From Nocardioides sp. W7 (GTDB taxonomy: Bacteria; Actinomycetota; Actinomycetes; Propionibacteriales; Nocardioidaceae), in assembly GCF_022919075.1 (NCBI RefSeq), contig NZ_CP095078.1:310001-374000 (forward strand): a stretch of DNA of 64,000 bases, given 5' to 3'. Positions 8,057-17,100 of the stretch are shown piece by piece. The notes beneath the pieces were generated by a model, which saw only the letters and a program-made list of their open reading frames with translations, was not told the DNA's origin and did no database searches. The position numbers and the translations under genes are program-made. The number at the start of each line of letters is the position of its first letter. Position 1 is the first letter of the stretch.

Positions 8057-8686
8057 TCAGCGCTGGATGAGGTAGACGATCAGCGCGATGGCGAGGACGA
8101 GGGTGAGGGCGATGCCGGCCCAGACCCACCAGGGGGTGCGCTGGACGGGGTCGGGCTCGGGCTCCGGGTCGGGGGGCGGGGCCAGGACCGGTGGGGCGGG
8201 CGGCGCGGCGAAGACGGGGTGCAGGTCGCCCTGGCAGCGCAGGCAGTGGGTCTCCGTGACCGGGTTGGACTCCCGGCAGTGCGGGCAGTCCAGCTTGCCG
8301 ACCGTGACCCGACCCGCGGTGCCGGGCAGCCGGCGCAGCGCGTCGGAGGCCGGACCGCTGGAGGTGTCCAGGACGATCGCCGCGGGGGTCCAGAACAGCG
8401 GGAAGTCGCAGCGCCGGCAGAAGTCCTCGGCCTCGCGACGGTTGATGGTGATCGTGGCCGACGTGCCGCACTCGGGGCAGATCACCTCGCGACGCGCGCC
8501 CTTGGTCTCGGCGATCACGATCGTCGGGTTGTCGTCGGCGGTCGGGTGCGGGGGTTTCGACACGCTCGGCGCTGGCGCGCCTCCCTGCTCAACCACCGGG
8601 GACGCGCCTCCCTGCTCAACCACCGGGGACGCGCCTTCCTGCTCGACCGCCGGGGAGTCGTCACCGAGGTGCTTGCCCGCACTCAT
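8057..8686 (-). CDS. Tail-anchored zinc-ribbon protein at the 3' end of the CIS operon (209 aa)
   Basis: Residues 1 to about 50 are low-complexity and include in-frame nine-residue repeats (VVEQGGASP) encoded by a REP-like element. Two zinc-ribbon modules follow, with CPEC and CRRC and then CPHC and CLRC. Next come a Pro-rich linker and one C-terminal membrane span (WWVWAGIALTLVLAIALIVY). The predicted topology is a cytosolic body held by a C-terminal anchor. It starts 8 bp after the tail protein I gene stops, so it belongs to the injection-system operon, and I infer a role in holding the particle or its baseplate at the membrane. No family name is assigned. Confidence 0.75.
   Translation of the reverse strand: MSAGKHLGDDSPAVEQEGASPVVEQGGASPVVEQGGAPAPSVSKPPHPTADDNPTIVIAETKGARREVICPECGTSATITINRREAEDFCRRCDFPLFWTPAAIVLDTSSGPASDALRRLPGTAGRVTVGKLDCPHCRESNPVTETHCLRCQGDLHPVFAAPPAPPVLAPPPDPEPEPDPVQRTPWWVWAGIALTLVLAIALIVYLIQR
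8541..8656. repeat. REP-like repeat inside the zinc-ribbon gene
   Basis: cggtcgggtgcgggggtttc is followed by three tandem 27-bp units (ggggacgcgcctccctgctc plus aaccacc). All are in frame with the gene and encode its N-terminal repeats. The prefix matches the copy at 1721. Confidence 0.75.
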
Positions 8687-8694
8687 CGTGTCCC

Positions 8695-9282
8695 TCACCA
8701 GTCCTCGTCTTCCTCGGAGCTCCAGACCCGCTCGGGGCCGACGTACAACTCTGCCCGCACGTGCGCCGGGACCTCGTCCTTGACCATGTCCACGAACGCC
8801 TCCCGCTCCAGGGAGCCGGTGTCCTCCACCCTCATGGAGACCCACGCGGTGTCGTCCGGGACGTCGCCGGCTCGCCACACGCCGCCACCCTCCCGGACCT
8901 CCGCAGGACCGCCGCTGAGCAGCTCGAGGAAGGAACGCAGACCACCCACGGTCCCCCGAGTCGCGAGGGTGCGGGCCGCCGTGGCCACGATACGTCTCCG
9001 GAGGACCGCCGGCATGGAGTTGTCGAGACTGTCCACCCCGATCCACGAGCCCAGCCAGGCGATCGAGTCCTCCGGCGCCACCGAGAGGTCGGCGACGTGC
9101 TCGATGCTGTCGGCGTCCTCCAGCAGGGTGGTGCCGACCTCCTGGAAGATCGAGACGAACCGGACGAAGAAGTCCTGGCTCAGCATCTGCACCGGCAGCT
9201 GGCGCAGCATCCAGTCCTCGGCCCGTCGCGGCTGCCGATGGCCGCTGGTCAGCGCCGCGGACGCGCGGACCAGGGAGGTCAC
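8695..9282 (-). CDS. Phage tail protein I-like baseplate component (195 aa)
   Basis: This corresponds to Afp12/Cis12, the second baseplate wedge protein. It has the family pattern LPVQMLSQDFFVRFVSIFQE, then a block with AWLGSWIGVDSLD, and then ARTLATRGTVGGLRSFLELL. The GTG at 9282 overlaps the stop of the upstream baseplate J gene (GTGA), giving translational coupling. The C-terminus is acidic (SSEEDEDW). It is expected to pair with the J protein to form the baseplate wedges around the spike. The length fits a lean eCIS version. Confidence 0.85.
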   Translation of the reverse strand: MTSLVRASAALTSGHRQPRRAEDWMLRQLPVQMLSQDFFVRFVSIFQEVGTTLLEDADSIEHVADLSVAPEDSIAWLGSWIGVDSLDNSMPAVLRRRIVATAARTLATRGTVGGLRSFLELLSGGPAEVREGGGVWRAGDVPDDTAWVSMRVEDTGSLEREAFVDMVKDEVPAHVRAELYVGPERVWSSEEDEDW

Positions 9283-11231
9283 CGCACCACCACCTGGTGC
9301 ACGGCCGACAGGAACAGCGACTGCCGGTCCAGCCGGATCACGTCCTTGGCGGCGCCGAGGCGACGGCCCGAGCGCAGGTCGTACTCGAAGAGCAGCGCCT
9401 CCTCGACCCGGTCCACGCCCTCGACCGACTCCAGGATCTGGGTGACCGTCGCGATGTTGAGGTCGGCGTCGAAGGGCCAGCCGGTGCCGTCGGGTCCGCC
9501 GACGAGCGGGTTGACGTAGCGGTTCAGCGCATCGACCGAGCGCTGCCGGACGATGCCCGGCGGGCGCCCCGGCGCGCCGTACACGCGGGCGACCACGGAG
9601 ACGCCCTGGTAGAACGGCGTGGTCACCTCCACGGCCGTCCCGATCACCCGGTGCTCGTCGAGATGCTCGGAGATCTCCGCCATCAGGTCCTGCGAGATCG
9701 CGTAGTCGTCGATCTGGTGCCCGCCGACGTCGCCGCGGGCGTGCGGGACGACCAGCAGCTGGACCGTGCCGTTGCCGCGACGAGCCGAGCGGCACCGGGC
9801 CCGCGCGACCTGGGGCGAGGCCTCCAGGGTCAGCCGCTCGTAGTCGCCGGCGGTGACCGCACGCTGGCCGGTGCGCAACGTCAGCGGCCCGCGGACCTTC
9901 GCCTCCGCCACCGTCTCGGCGTCCACGCCACCGGTCGCCGGCTGCAGGTTCATCACGCCGCTCACGAACGGCAGCGTCGAGCGGAGCAGGCTGAGGGTGC
10001 GGGCGCCGACGTTGCCGCGGGTGCCGCCACCGTGGCGGTACGACGTCACCTCGATCCGCGCGCCGTCCCGCGGGATCGCGCCGTGCTGGCGCACCGACCC
10101 GTCGGGGTAGCGGACCCGGGGGCCGAAGTGGATGGTGCCGGCGCCGCTGTCCCACACGTAGTGCCGGTCGCCGTCGCGCGACTCCGAGAAGTCCGCGACC
10201 TCGGTCCACTCCTGGGCGTGGTCGCCGTCGACGACCCGGACCACCTCGTCGGCCCGACGCGGCAGGACCGGCACCCGGGACACCCCGAACACCTGACCCG
10301 CCGCCCCGTCGCTGCGGCCCACGACCTCCGGCGGCGCCGTCTCCGCGTGCTCGGCGCGCACCGTGCCGCCCAGGGCCGCGACCTCGATGCTCTGCACCCG
10401 CGGCGAGGCCTTGTACGTCGGCTGGCCGCTGACCGGCGCGAGCAGCCGGGTCCGCAGCCAGTACGCCGAGTGGTTGCCGACGCTCATCGGGACGTGCACG
10501 GTCGGCACCATCAGCACGATCTCGCCGGCCCGGTTCAGGCCACCGGTGGTGTCCTCGTAGATGTCGGTGGCGATCCAGGCGTCGCCGTTCCAGACCTCCC
10601 AGACCAGCGGGGGACGCCGCGGGTCCACGCCGATGCCCTCGGCCTCGGCCGACACCGAGATGCGCAGCACCATGCCGGCCAGGGAGTCGCGGAAGCCCAG
10701 GCAGAACGCGTCGCCGGGGGTCATCTGCTCGGAGGCGAAGACCGGTACGCCGGCGGGGTTGAACCGCAGGTCCTCCCACACGTCGCGGGTGCGGCCGTCG
10801 CCGACCGTGACGACCTGCGCGGACTCCAGGACGGGCGGGGCGATGACCAGCTCGGTGTCGGTGCTGAACACGACGGCGTCGGCCCGCTCCGCGGCACCGG
10901 CGACCGTCATCACCTCGGTGTCGGCGGGCACCACGACGGGCGAGTCGAGGACGGCGGAGAGCCAGAAGGTCAGGTCGGTGCTCGCGACCGCGGGCGGGAA
11001 CGGCTCGATGCCCACCATGTTGAGGAAGTGGGTGTAGAGCCGCTCGGGCACCTGGTTGACGCGGAAGAGCACCATCTCGCTCATCCATGCGAACAGCTCG
11101 ATCAGCGCCACGCCCGGGTCGGAGACGTTGTGGTTGGTCCACTCGGGGCAGTAGCGCGGGATCAGCCGCTTGGCCTCGTCGACGATGTCCTGGAAGGTCC
11201 GGTCGTCGAGGCCGGGGGTCGGCAGTGGCAT
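9279..11231 (-). CDS. Baseplate J-like assembly protein (Afp11/Cis11 type, 650 aa)
   Basis: The N-terminus has the conserved wedge block (DRTFQDIVDEAKRLIPRYCP, then NVSDPGVALIELFAWMSEM). The centre carries Ig-like insertions, and the C-terminal third is the baseplate J region (TAGDYERLTLEASPQVARAR and RVYGAPGRPPGIVRQRSVDA). In contractile systems this wedge protein senses the signal and triggers sheath contraction. It follows the gp25 gene by 16 bp and overlaps the tail protein I gene. The ATG at 11231 lies close behind the gp25 stop, as expected. Confidence 0.92.
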   Translation of the reverse strand: MPLPTPGLDDRTFQDIVDEAKRLIPRYCPEWTNHNVSDPGVALIELFAWMSEMVLFRVNQVPERLYTHFLNMVGIEPFPPAVASTDLTFWLSAVLDSPVVVPADTEVMTVAGAAERADAVVFSTDTELVIAPPVLESAQVVTVGDGRTRDVWEDLRFNPAGVPVFASEQMTPGDAFCLGFRDSLAGMVLRISVSAEAEGIGVDPRRPPLVWEVWNGDAWIATDIYEDTTGGLNRAGEIVLMVPTVHVPMSVGNHSAYWLRTRLLAPVSGQPTYKASPRVQSIEVAALGGTVRAEHAETAPPEVVGRSDGAAGQVFGVSRVPVLPRRADEVVRVVDGDHAQEWTEVADFSESRDGDRHYVWDSGAGTIHFGPRVRYPDGSVRQHGAIPRDGARIEVTSYRHGGGTRGNVGARTLSLLRSTLPFVSGVMNLQPATGGVDAETVAEAKVRGPLTLRTGQRAVTAGDYERLTLEASPQVARARCRSARRGNGTVQLLVVPHARGDVGGHQIDDYAISQDLMAEISEHLDEHRVIGTAVEVTTPFYQGVSVVARVYGAPGRPPGIVRQRSVDALNRYVNPLVGGPDGTGWPFDADLNIATVTQILESVEGVDRVEEALLFEYDLRSGRRLGAAKDVIRLDRQSLFLSAVHQVVVR

Positions 11232-11247
11232 GGGGGCTCGCTCTTCT

Positions 11248-11682
11248 TCACTCGGCGTCGTGCGGGATGACGTAGAACGGGTAGACCAGGTTGCGGCGAT
11301 CGTTGGTCGCGCGCACCCGGAAGGTGATGTTGATCCGGACCAGCGAGGGGTTCTCGACGTCGGGCTCCGGGTGGACGTCCTCGACGACGACCCGGGGCTC
11401 CCACTGGGCCAGCGCGTCGCGGACCGCCTGGGAGATCAGGCCGAGCAGGTTGGCGGTGACCGGCTCGAAGAGCAGGTCCCAGATGCGACACCCGAACTGC
11501 GGGCGCATCAGCCGCTCCCCGGGCGCCGTCATCAGCACGATCTCGATCGCGCGGTCCAGCTCGGGTACGCCGTTGGAGAGCCGGATCGACCCGGTGTGGT
11601 CGACCCCCAGCGGCCAGCCGAACCCGCGGCCGACGAAGGCGCTGGTGTCGCCGGTGTTGCCCGGCAGGGCGATCTCGGACAT
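11248..11682 (-). CDS. GPW/gp25 family baseplate protein (144 aa)
   Basis: The hallmark residues of gp25 are present: GFGWPLGVDHTG, APGERLMRPQFGCRIWDLLF and VRDALAQWEPRVVVEDV. The protein forms the inner collar of the baseplate and nucleates the sheath. The ATG overlaps the stop of the VgrG-like gene (ATGA). Its length matches Afp9/Cis9. Confidence 0.95.
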   Translation of the reverse strand: MSEIALPGNTGDTSAFVGRGFGWPLGVDHTGSIRLSNGVPELDRAIEIVLMTAPGERLMRPQFGCRIWDLLFEPVTANLLGLISQAVRDALAQWEPRVVVEDVHPEPDVENPSLVRINITFRVRATNDRRNLVYPFYVIPHDAE

Positions 11683-13445
11683 CAGTTGATCGCCACCATC
11701 GCGCCCTTGATGGCCAACGGCCCGCCGGCCTCGATCTTGCCGGTCGCCGACGCCTTGACCTCCACCTGGGCCCCCTCGAGGGACGCCTTGGTGTTGCCCT
11801 TGATCCCGACCTCGGTGCCGCCGCTGATCTCGACCTTCTGCTTGGCCTTGAGGGTGATGTTGTTGCCCTCGATGGTGATGTCGCCCTGCTCGGTGAACTT
11901 GATCGTGGCCTGGCCGTTGGTGATCGTGACCGGCTTCTTGTCCACGATCACCTCGAGCTTGTCCTCGCCGAGCCGGATCTTGTGCTTCTTGCCCTTCAGG
12001 GTCAGCAGGATGTGCTGGTCGGCGGGCGCCTCCCCGTCGGCCAGCTCGATCAGGTGGCCCAGGCGCGAGGTGATCCGGCGGAACTTCACCTTGTTCTGGT
12101 CGACGTCGTCGCTGGTCGGCAGGCCCTTGTTCTTCGAGAACAGCCCGCCCAGGATCACCGGCCGCCGGGTGTCGCCCTGCTCGAAGGCGATCAGCACCTC
12201 GTCGTTGACCTCCGGGGTGAAGACCATGCCGCGCTTGTCGCCGCCACCGAGGGTGACCAGGCGGGCCCAGTGCGACTCGACCTCGCCGGAGATGGTCGTG
12301 TACTTCACCTTGGCCCGGCCGATCTTGTCCGGGTCGGCGAGGTCGGTGACCAGCGCCGGCAGCACGCCGTTCATCGTCAGGCCCGGGTCGCGGCGGGCGC
12401 TGCCGCCCAGCAGGTCGACCAGGCTGGAGGGCCGGTGCGGTCCGGCGGTGAACTGGGTGGTGAAGCCGGAGCGGTTGTAGACGTGCTCGACCTTCGACAC
12501 CAGGTAGGAGCCCGAGGTCGGGCCGGCGTTGACCACCTTGACCTTCACCCCCGGCGCGATGGCGCCGTTCACGTCGCCCGAACCGCGCGCGACGACGCCG
12601 GCGGCGCTGGCCTCGGCGAGGAAGGACTTCGCCAGGGTGGAGGCCTCGGCGGCGTCCAGCGGGGGCGGGTCGGCCACCAAGACGTCCTTGGTCCAGCCGC
12701 GCGATCCCGAGCCGGAGCGGCCGGGGACGTTGGTGACGAAGTTCGACTCCGCCGTCGCCTTGGTCTCCGCCTCGCCCGTGATGGCGGCCTGCTGGGCCTG
12801 GTCCCACCCGGTCACCGAGACCTTGTCGGGTCCGGCGGCCGAGGCGCGCACGGAGAAGGAGCGCAGCTGCGGCGTACCGAGCGTGACCTCGACGACGCTC
12901 GACCCGGCCGTGCCCGCCGCCACCACCTTCAGGCTCTTGTCCTCGACCCACCAGACCAGGCCCGCCCGGGCCGCGATCGCGCTGAGGTACGACAGGTCGG
13001 AGCCCGCCTGGAGGAGGTACGGGTGCGAGCCCGCGGCGCCCGTGACCGACGCGCTGAGGCCGGTGCCGACGACGAGCTTGGTGATGATGTCGGAGTACGA
13101 CTGGTTGAGGAAGGCGCGGCTCTTGACCCGCCCGGCCATCCGGTGCGTCGGGTCGTCGACCGTGACGATCAGCTCCGGCGTGTGCAGGCCGTCCTGCTCC
13201 AGGGCGATCCCGGTGACCTCACCGCGGATCAGCTGCTTGGTCCCGCTGAGCACCTCGACCTCCTTGCCCACCTTGAAGGTGGTCGAGGAGGCCAGGGCGT
13301 ACCCGTTGTCGACGAACCGCAGGGTCGCCCGACCGGGCAGGCCGATGGCCCGCTCCACCCGGACCGCCGTGAGGCCCTCGAGCCACTTCAGGGGCAGCGT
13401 GCTGCCCTCGACCTTGACGACCGGGGCGGTGTCGATGGGCGGCAT
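11682..13445 (-). CDS. VgrG/gp5-gp27-like central spike (587 aa)
   Basis: Residues about 1-330 correspond to the gpD/gp27-like hub (YSDIITKLVVGTGLSASV; LLQAGSDLSYLSAIAARAGL). Residues about 345-430 form the OB fold (NGVLPALVTDLADPDKIGR; FTPEVNDEVLIAFEQGD, with GGLF). The last 120 residues are the triple beta-helix needle (VTITNGQATIKFTEQG; ITLKAKQKVEISGG). There is no extra effector domain at the C-terminus. It is expected to form the trimeric spike tipped by the PAAR-like protein encoded at 22943-23332. The start overlaps the LysM gene stop by one base. Confidence 0.95.
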   Translation of the reverse strand: MPPIDTAPVVKVEGSTLPLKWLEGLTAVRVERAIGLPGRATLRFVDNGYALASSTTFKVGKEVEVLSGTKQLIRGEVTGIALEQDGLHTPELIVTVDDPTHRMAGRVKSRAFLNQSYSDIITKLVVGTGLSASVTGAAGSHPYLLQAGSDLSYLSAIAARAGLVWWVEDKSLKVVAAGTAGSSVVEVTLGTPQLRSFSVRASAAGPDKVSVTGWDQAQQAAITGEAETKATAESNFVTNVPGRSGSGSRGWTKDVLVADPPPLDAAEASTLAKSFLAEASAAGVVARGSGDVNGAIAPGVKVKVVNAGPTSGSYLVSKVEHVYNRSGFTTQFTAGPHRPSSLVDLLGGSARRDPGLTMNGVLPALVTDLADPDKIGRAKVKYTTISGEVESHWARLVTLGGGDKRGMVFTPEVNDEVLIAFEQGDTRRPVILGGLFSKNKGLPTSDDVDQNKVKFRRITSRLGHLIELADGEAPADQHILLTLKGKKHKIRLGEDKLEVIVDKKPVTITNGQATIKFTEQGDITIEGNNITLKAKQKVEISGGTEVGIKGNTKASLEGAQVEVKASATGKIEAGGPLAIKGAMVAIN

Positions 13446-14101
13446 CAGCCCTCCAGCCTCGGGATGTCGAGCAGCGCGCCGGGCCGGATCGCCAGCGGGT
13501 CCTCCAGGCCGTTCGCACTGGCCAGCACCCGCCAGCGGGTGGCGTCGCCGTAGTAGCGGGCGCTGATCCGGTCCAGGGTCTCCCCCGGCTGCACGCGGTG
13601 CACACGGCTCGGTTTGGGGGTGCCGGAGGTGGGGTTCTGCGGGCCGAAGGCGTTGGAGCGCTCGTACTGCATCAGCTCCAGGTGCAGCTGCGCGCGCAGC
13701 GGGACACCGGAGGAGGAGAAGTAGGTGAAGCTCAGCCGCAGGTCCTGCACGACCGCCTTGAAGGAGTGCAGGTCGCCCCAGTGGAAGGTGACCGTCGGCG
13801 GGCGGGCGTTGTTGGTGGTCTCGTCCGAGCCGGGGAGGTTCGGGTCGATCTCCATCAGCCCGAGGATCTTGCCCGTGTGCGCGGTGACCGCGGTGCCGAC
13901 GTCGGTGGTGTCGAAGATGAGGTCCAGAGCCATCCAGCCGGACCCGGCGCCGGCGTACTGCAGGGTCGAGACGCCCTTGCCGGGCATCGGGTTGGACACC
14001 CAGTTGTTGCGGCGGCCGATGCTGAGGGTCTCGGGGTTGTACAGACACGGGAGCCGGGTGCCGTCCTCGGTCTCCAGGAACGCCTTCTCGAGCTCCGACA
14101 T
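13445..14101 (-). CDS. LysM-containing CIS tube-hub adaptor (Afp7/Cis7 type, 218 aa)
   Basis: An N-terminal CIS tube-type domain (residues about 1-155: LPCLYNPETLSIGRRNNWV; PPTVTFHWGDLHSFKAVVQD) is followed by a C-terminal LysM (VQPGETLDRISARYYGDATR; RPGALLDIP). In Afp and PVC particles this protein joins the tube to the spike hub. LysM here probably serves structure rather than wall binding. The gene overlaps the genes on both sides by one to three bases. Confidence 0.92.
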   Translation of the reverse strand: MSELEKAFLETEDGTRLPCLYNPETLSIGRRNNWVSNPMPGKGVSTLQYAGAGSGWMALDLIFDTTDVGTAVTAHTGKILGLMEIDPNLPGSDETTNNARPPTVTFHWGDLHSFKAVVQDLRLSFTYFSSSGVPLRAQLHLELMQYERSNAFGPQNPTSGTPKPSRVHRVQPGETLDRISARYYGDATRWRVLASANGLEDPLAIRPGALLDIPRLEG

Positions 14102-17100
14102 CAGAACGCCGCCCAGTCCTGGCGCCGGCCGCGCCGCTCCAGCTCGTCGATCACGCGCTGCTCGACCCGCTCGACGACCGCGTCGACGAGGGCCTCCAGG
14201 GCACCGCCGGGCTGCAGGTCGTCATCGAGCTCCGCCGGACCCTGGCCCGCCATGGTCGTGGCCGGCGACCCACCGGACGGGGCCGACCAGCGGCGCACCA
14301 CCGTGCCGGGCGAGGACGGGGCCGACCCCCCAGGCGACCACGACTCGTGCTGGTGACCGGACATGGAGGTTCCTCCCTCGTCGAGGAGGCGTCGTACGAC
14401 GCCCTCGGGGACCGAGCTGAACAGGTGGGCGGTGGACTCGACCAGCGAGCGGGGCGCGCCGGCCGGGGTGCTGGTGGGGGTCGACGTCGGCCCGGACGTG
14501 CGGGCGACCGACGGGACGGGGGGCGCGGCGGGGCCGTCCCCGCGAGACGGGCTGATGCTGATCCGGGGCGGGGCGACCGTCATCCGGCTGATCCGGCCGG
14601 CGGGGGCGGCACCGGGGCCGCCGGTCGGACCGGCGCCAGGCGGGGCGATCAGGCCGACGACGGGCACGGGCGGGCCGGACTGCATGGACTGCCCGGACTG
14701 CCCGGACTGCGCGGACTGCGCGGCCAGGCCGGGCATGGTGGGCGCGGGCATGGTGGGCATCGCGGATGACGCGGCGGCCGGGGTGCTGCTCGGCGGGGCG
14801 GCGGGGGTCCACGGGCCGGCGGTGCTCGCCGACGCGCTCGTCCTCGAGGCTGCCATCGGGCCTGCCGTGGTGCGGGTCGGGCCCGCGGGGGTACGCCGCA
14901 GCGGCTCACCGCCGCGGTCGGCGCGGGCGAGCAGGCCGGGGACCGGTACGCCGCCCGGGGCCGGGGGCGCGGTGCGCGCGAACCCGGTCACGGGACCGCC
15001 GCTCGCTGCCGCGGAGCCGCCGCCCGCAGGCGCGGGGGCGACGCGCGCCCAGCGGAGCACGGTGCTCGGCGAGGTCGTCGGGGTGGCGACCTCGCGGATC
15101 GCGGCCGGGGTGGGGTAGGTCGGAGCGCCCGCCGCCGGAACGGCGGACCCGGCCGGGGTGCCGGGGGTCGCCCGCGGGTTGGTCGAGCGAGCGATCACCG
15201 GCGCGGACCCACCCGTCGCGGTCGGTGCGCCCAGGCGCTGGTGAGGCGCCGCCGGGGCGGCGGAGCCGGTCACCGACGACGCGGGGGTGCGGCGCAGCAC
15301 CGGAACTCCCGCCGCGGGAGCGGACGACGTGGGGGCAGACGACACGGGCGATGTGGACGATGTGGACGACGCTGCCGAGCTCGAGGGGGCCGGGCGGGCG
15401 GACCCGTCGGACCGACCGCGAGGCGCGGAGGCAGCCGCCTCGCGCGGGGGCGCGGCGTGCGCGCGCGGAGTCGGGGTGACGAGGGGCCCACCCGCGGCGC
15501 CGGACGTGGTCGCCCCGGTGACCGGGCGGATCGCCTCCGAGCCGGCGAAGCCGGACGCGAGCGACCGGGTGGCATCGACACCGAACGCCGCGCGCCGGCG
15601 CACGGTCATCAGCTCGGGCATCGCGATCGCGCCGCCGGTGGGCGCGGTGTGGGCGTGCGAGCCGGAGAGCAGCGACGCGACCGGGCGGGGCGGTTGCCCC
15701 GCCTGCTGGGTCGCGACCCGTCGGACCGGTGTCGGCGCCGACGGAGTCGTGGCCGAAGCGGCCGGCGCTGCCTGCGGTGCCTGCGCGCCCGGGGCAGATC
15801 CCGTCGTCATCGACAGCGCCGACGACGATGAGGATGAGGATGAGGAGGCCGACGCGGCGGAGGAAGCGGCAGCGGGGGTCGAGACCGTGGGTGCCGAGGG
15901 CGGGGCCGCCGGGGCCGCCGACGACGAGGAGGCTGACCCCGCGGGGGCCGAGGAGGCAGAGGTCGCCGGTGTGCGCCGGACCTCGGTCGGGGCGGTGCCG
16001 GTCGGGGCGCTTGCCGGGGCGCTCGGGGTGCTTGCCGGGGACCCGGGGCGCGCCGTGCTCGTGCTGGACGCGGTGGACGCCGACGGCGCTTGGTGAGCGG
16101 GCCGGCTCGGGCTGGGCGGTGCCACGGCGGCGGGACCGGAAGCGGCGGCTGAGGTGGCCGCCGCGGCGGCGATCCCGGGGGCGACCGAGGAACGGCGGAT
16201 CTCGGTGGCCGGTCGGATCGCGGTGTCGACGACCTCGGGGCTCCACATCCGGCGGATCGAGCGGGCGGTCGTGCGGAAGAGATTGCCCGGGGCACCGCCC
16301 AGCGGCGCCGCGAGCATCGCGCGAGCGGTCAGGTGGGGCGCCGATGCCGCGGGTGCGGTCGGGGTCTCGGCCGCCCGGGTCGCAGTTGCGACCGCAGCCG
16401 CGGACGGCGAGCCGGCGGCGCCGGACGCACCGGAGATGCTCGGGTGCGCGGCCCGGGCCGACTGACGTGCCTGGGCGGCCTCGGCCGCCGGGACCGGAGC
16501 GGACGGGTCGGCGGGCAGCCGATGGATGGTGGGGCCGACAGCCGCGACCGCCGCCGGCGAGGAGGTCCGGGCCTGCGATGCCGAGGCGGGCGAGCCGGCC
16601 GAACCTGCGGCACCGCCGGCCGACGAGCCGGCCGTGGGCGAGGACGTGCGGGTGCCCGGCGCCGGGGTCGGGGACGCGGACCCGGACGGAGCGGACGCCG
16701 ACCCGGATCGCGCCACCGTCTCGGTGGCGGCGGTGCTGCTCGTGCTGCCCGTGCTGGCGCTGTCGATGCTCGACCGGCGCACCGCCGGGGCTGAGGCCGT
16801 GCCGGTCGGCGCGGGCGCGGCCGATGCCGATGCCGCAGCAGCGGCCGCCTCACGGCGGGTCGCCGCCTGGCGCATCACCACGCTGGTGGCGCCCCACAGG
16901 TCGCGACGCGAGGCGGGGGCGGCGGCGTACGAACGGGCGATCAGGTCGGAGCCACCGGCGCGGATCGCGACCGGCGACGAGACGGCGGCCGCGAGGAACC
17001 GGTCGCCGCTGCTGGTCGATGCGGTCGCGAGCTGCTCGACGGCCTGCGGACCGCGGCCGGCGACGGGTGCCCGACGAACGACGCTGCTGAACCGGGGGCG

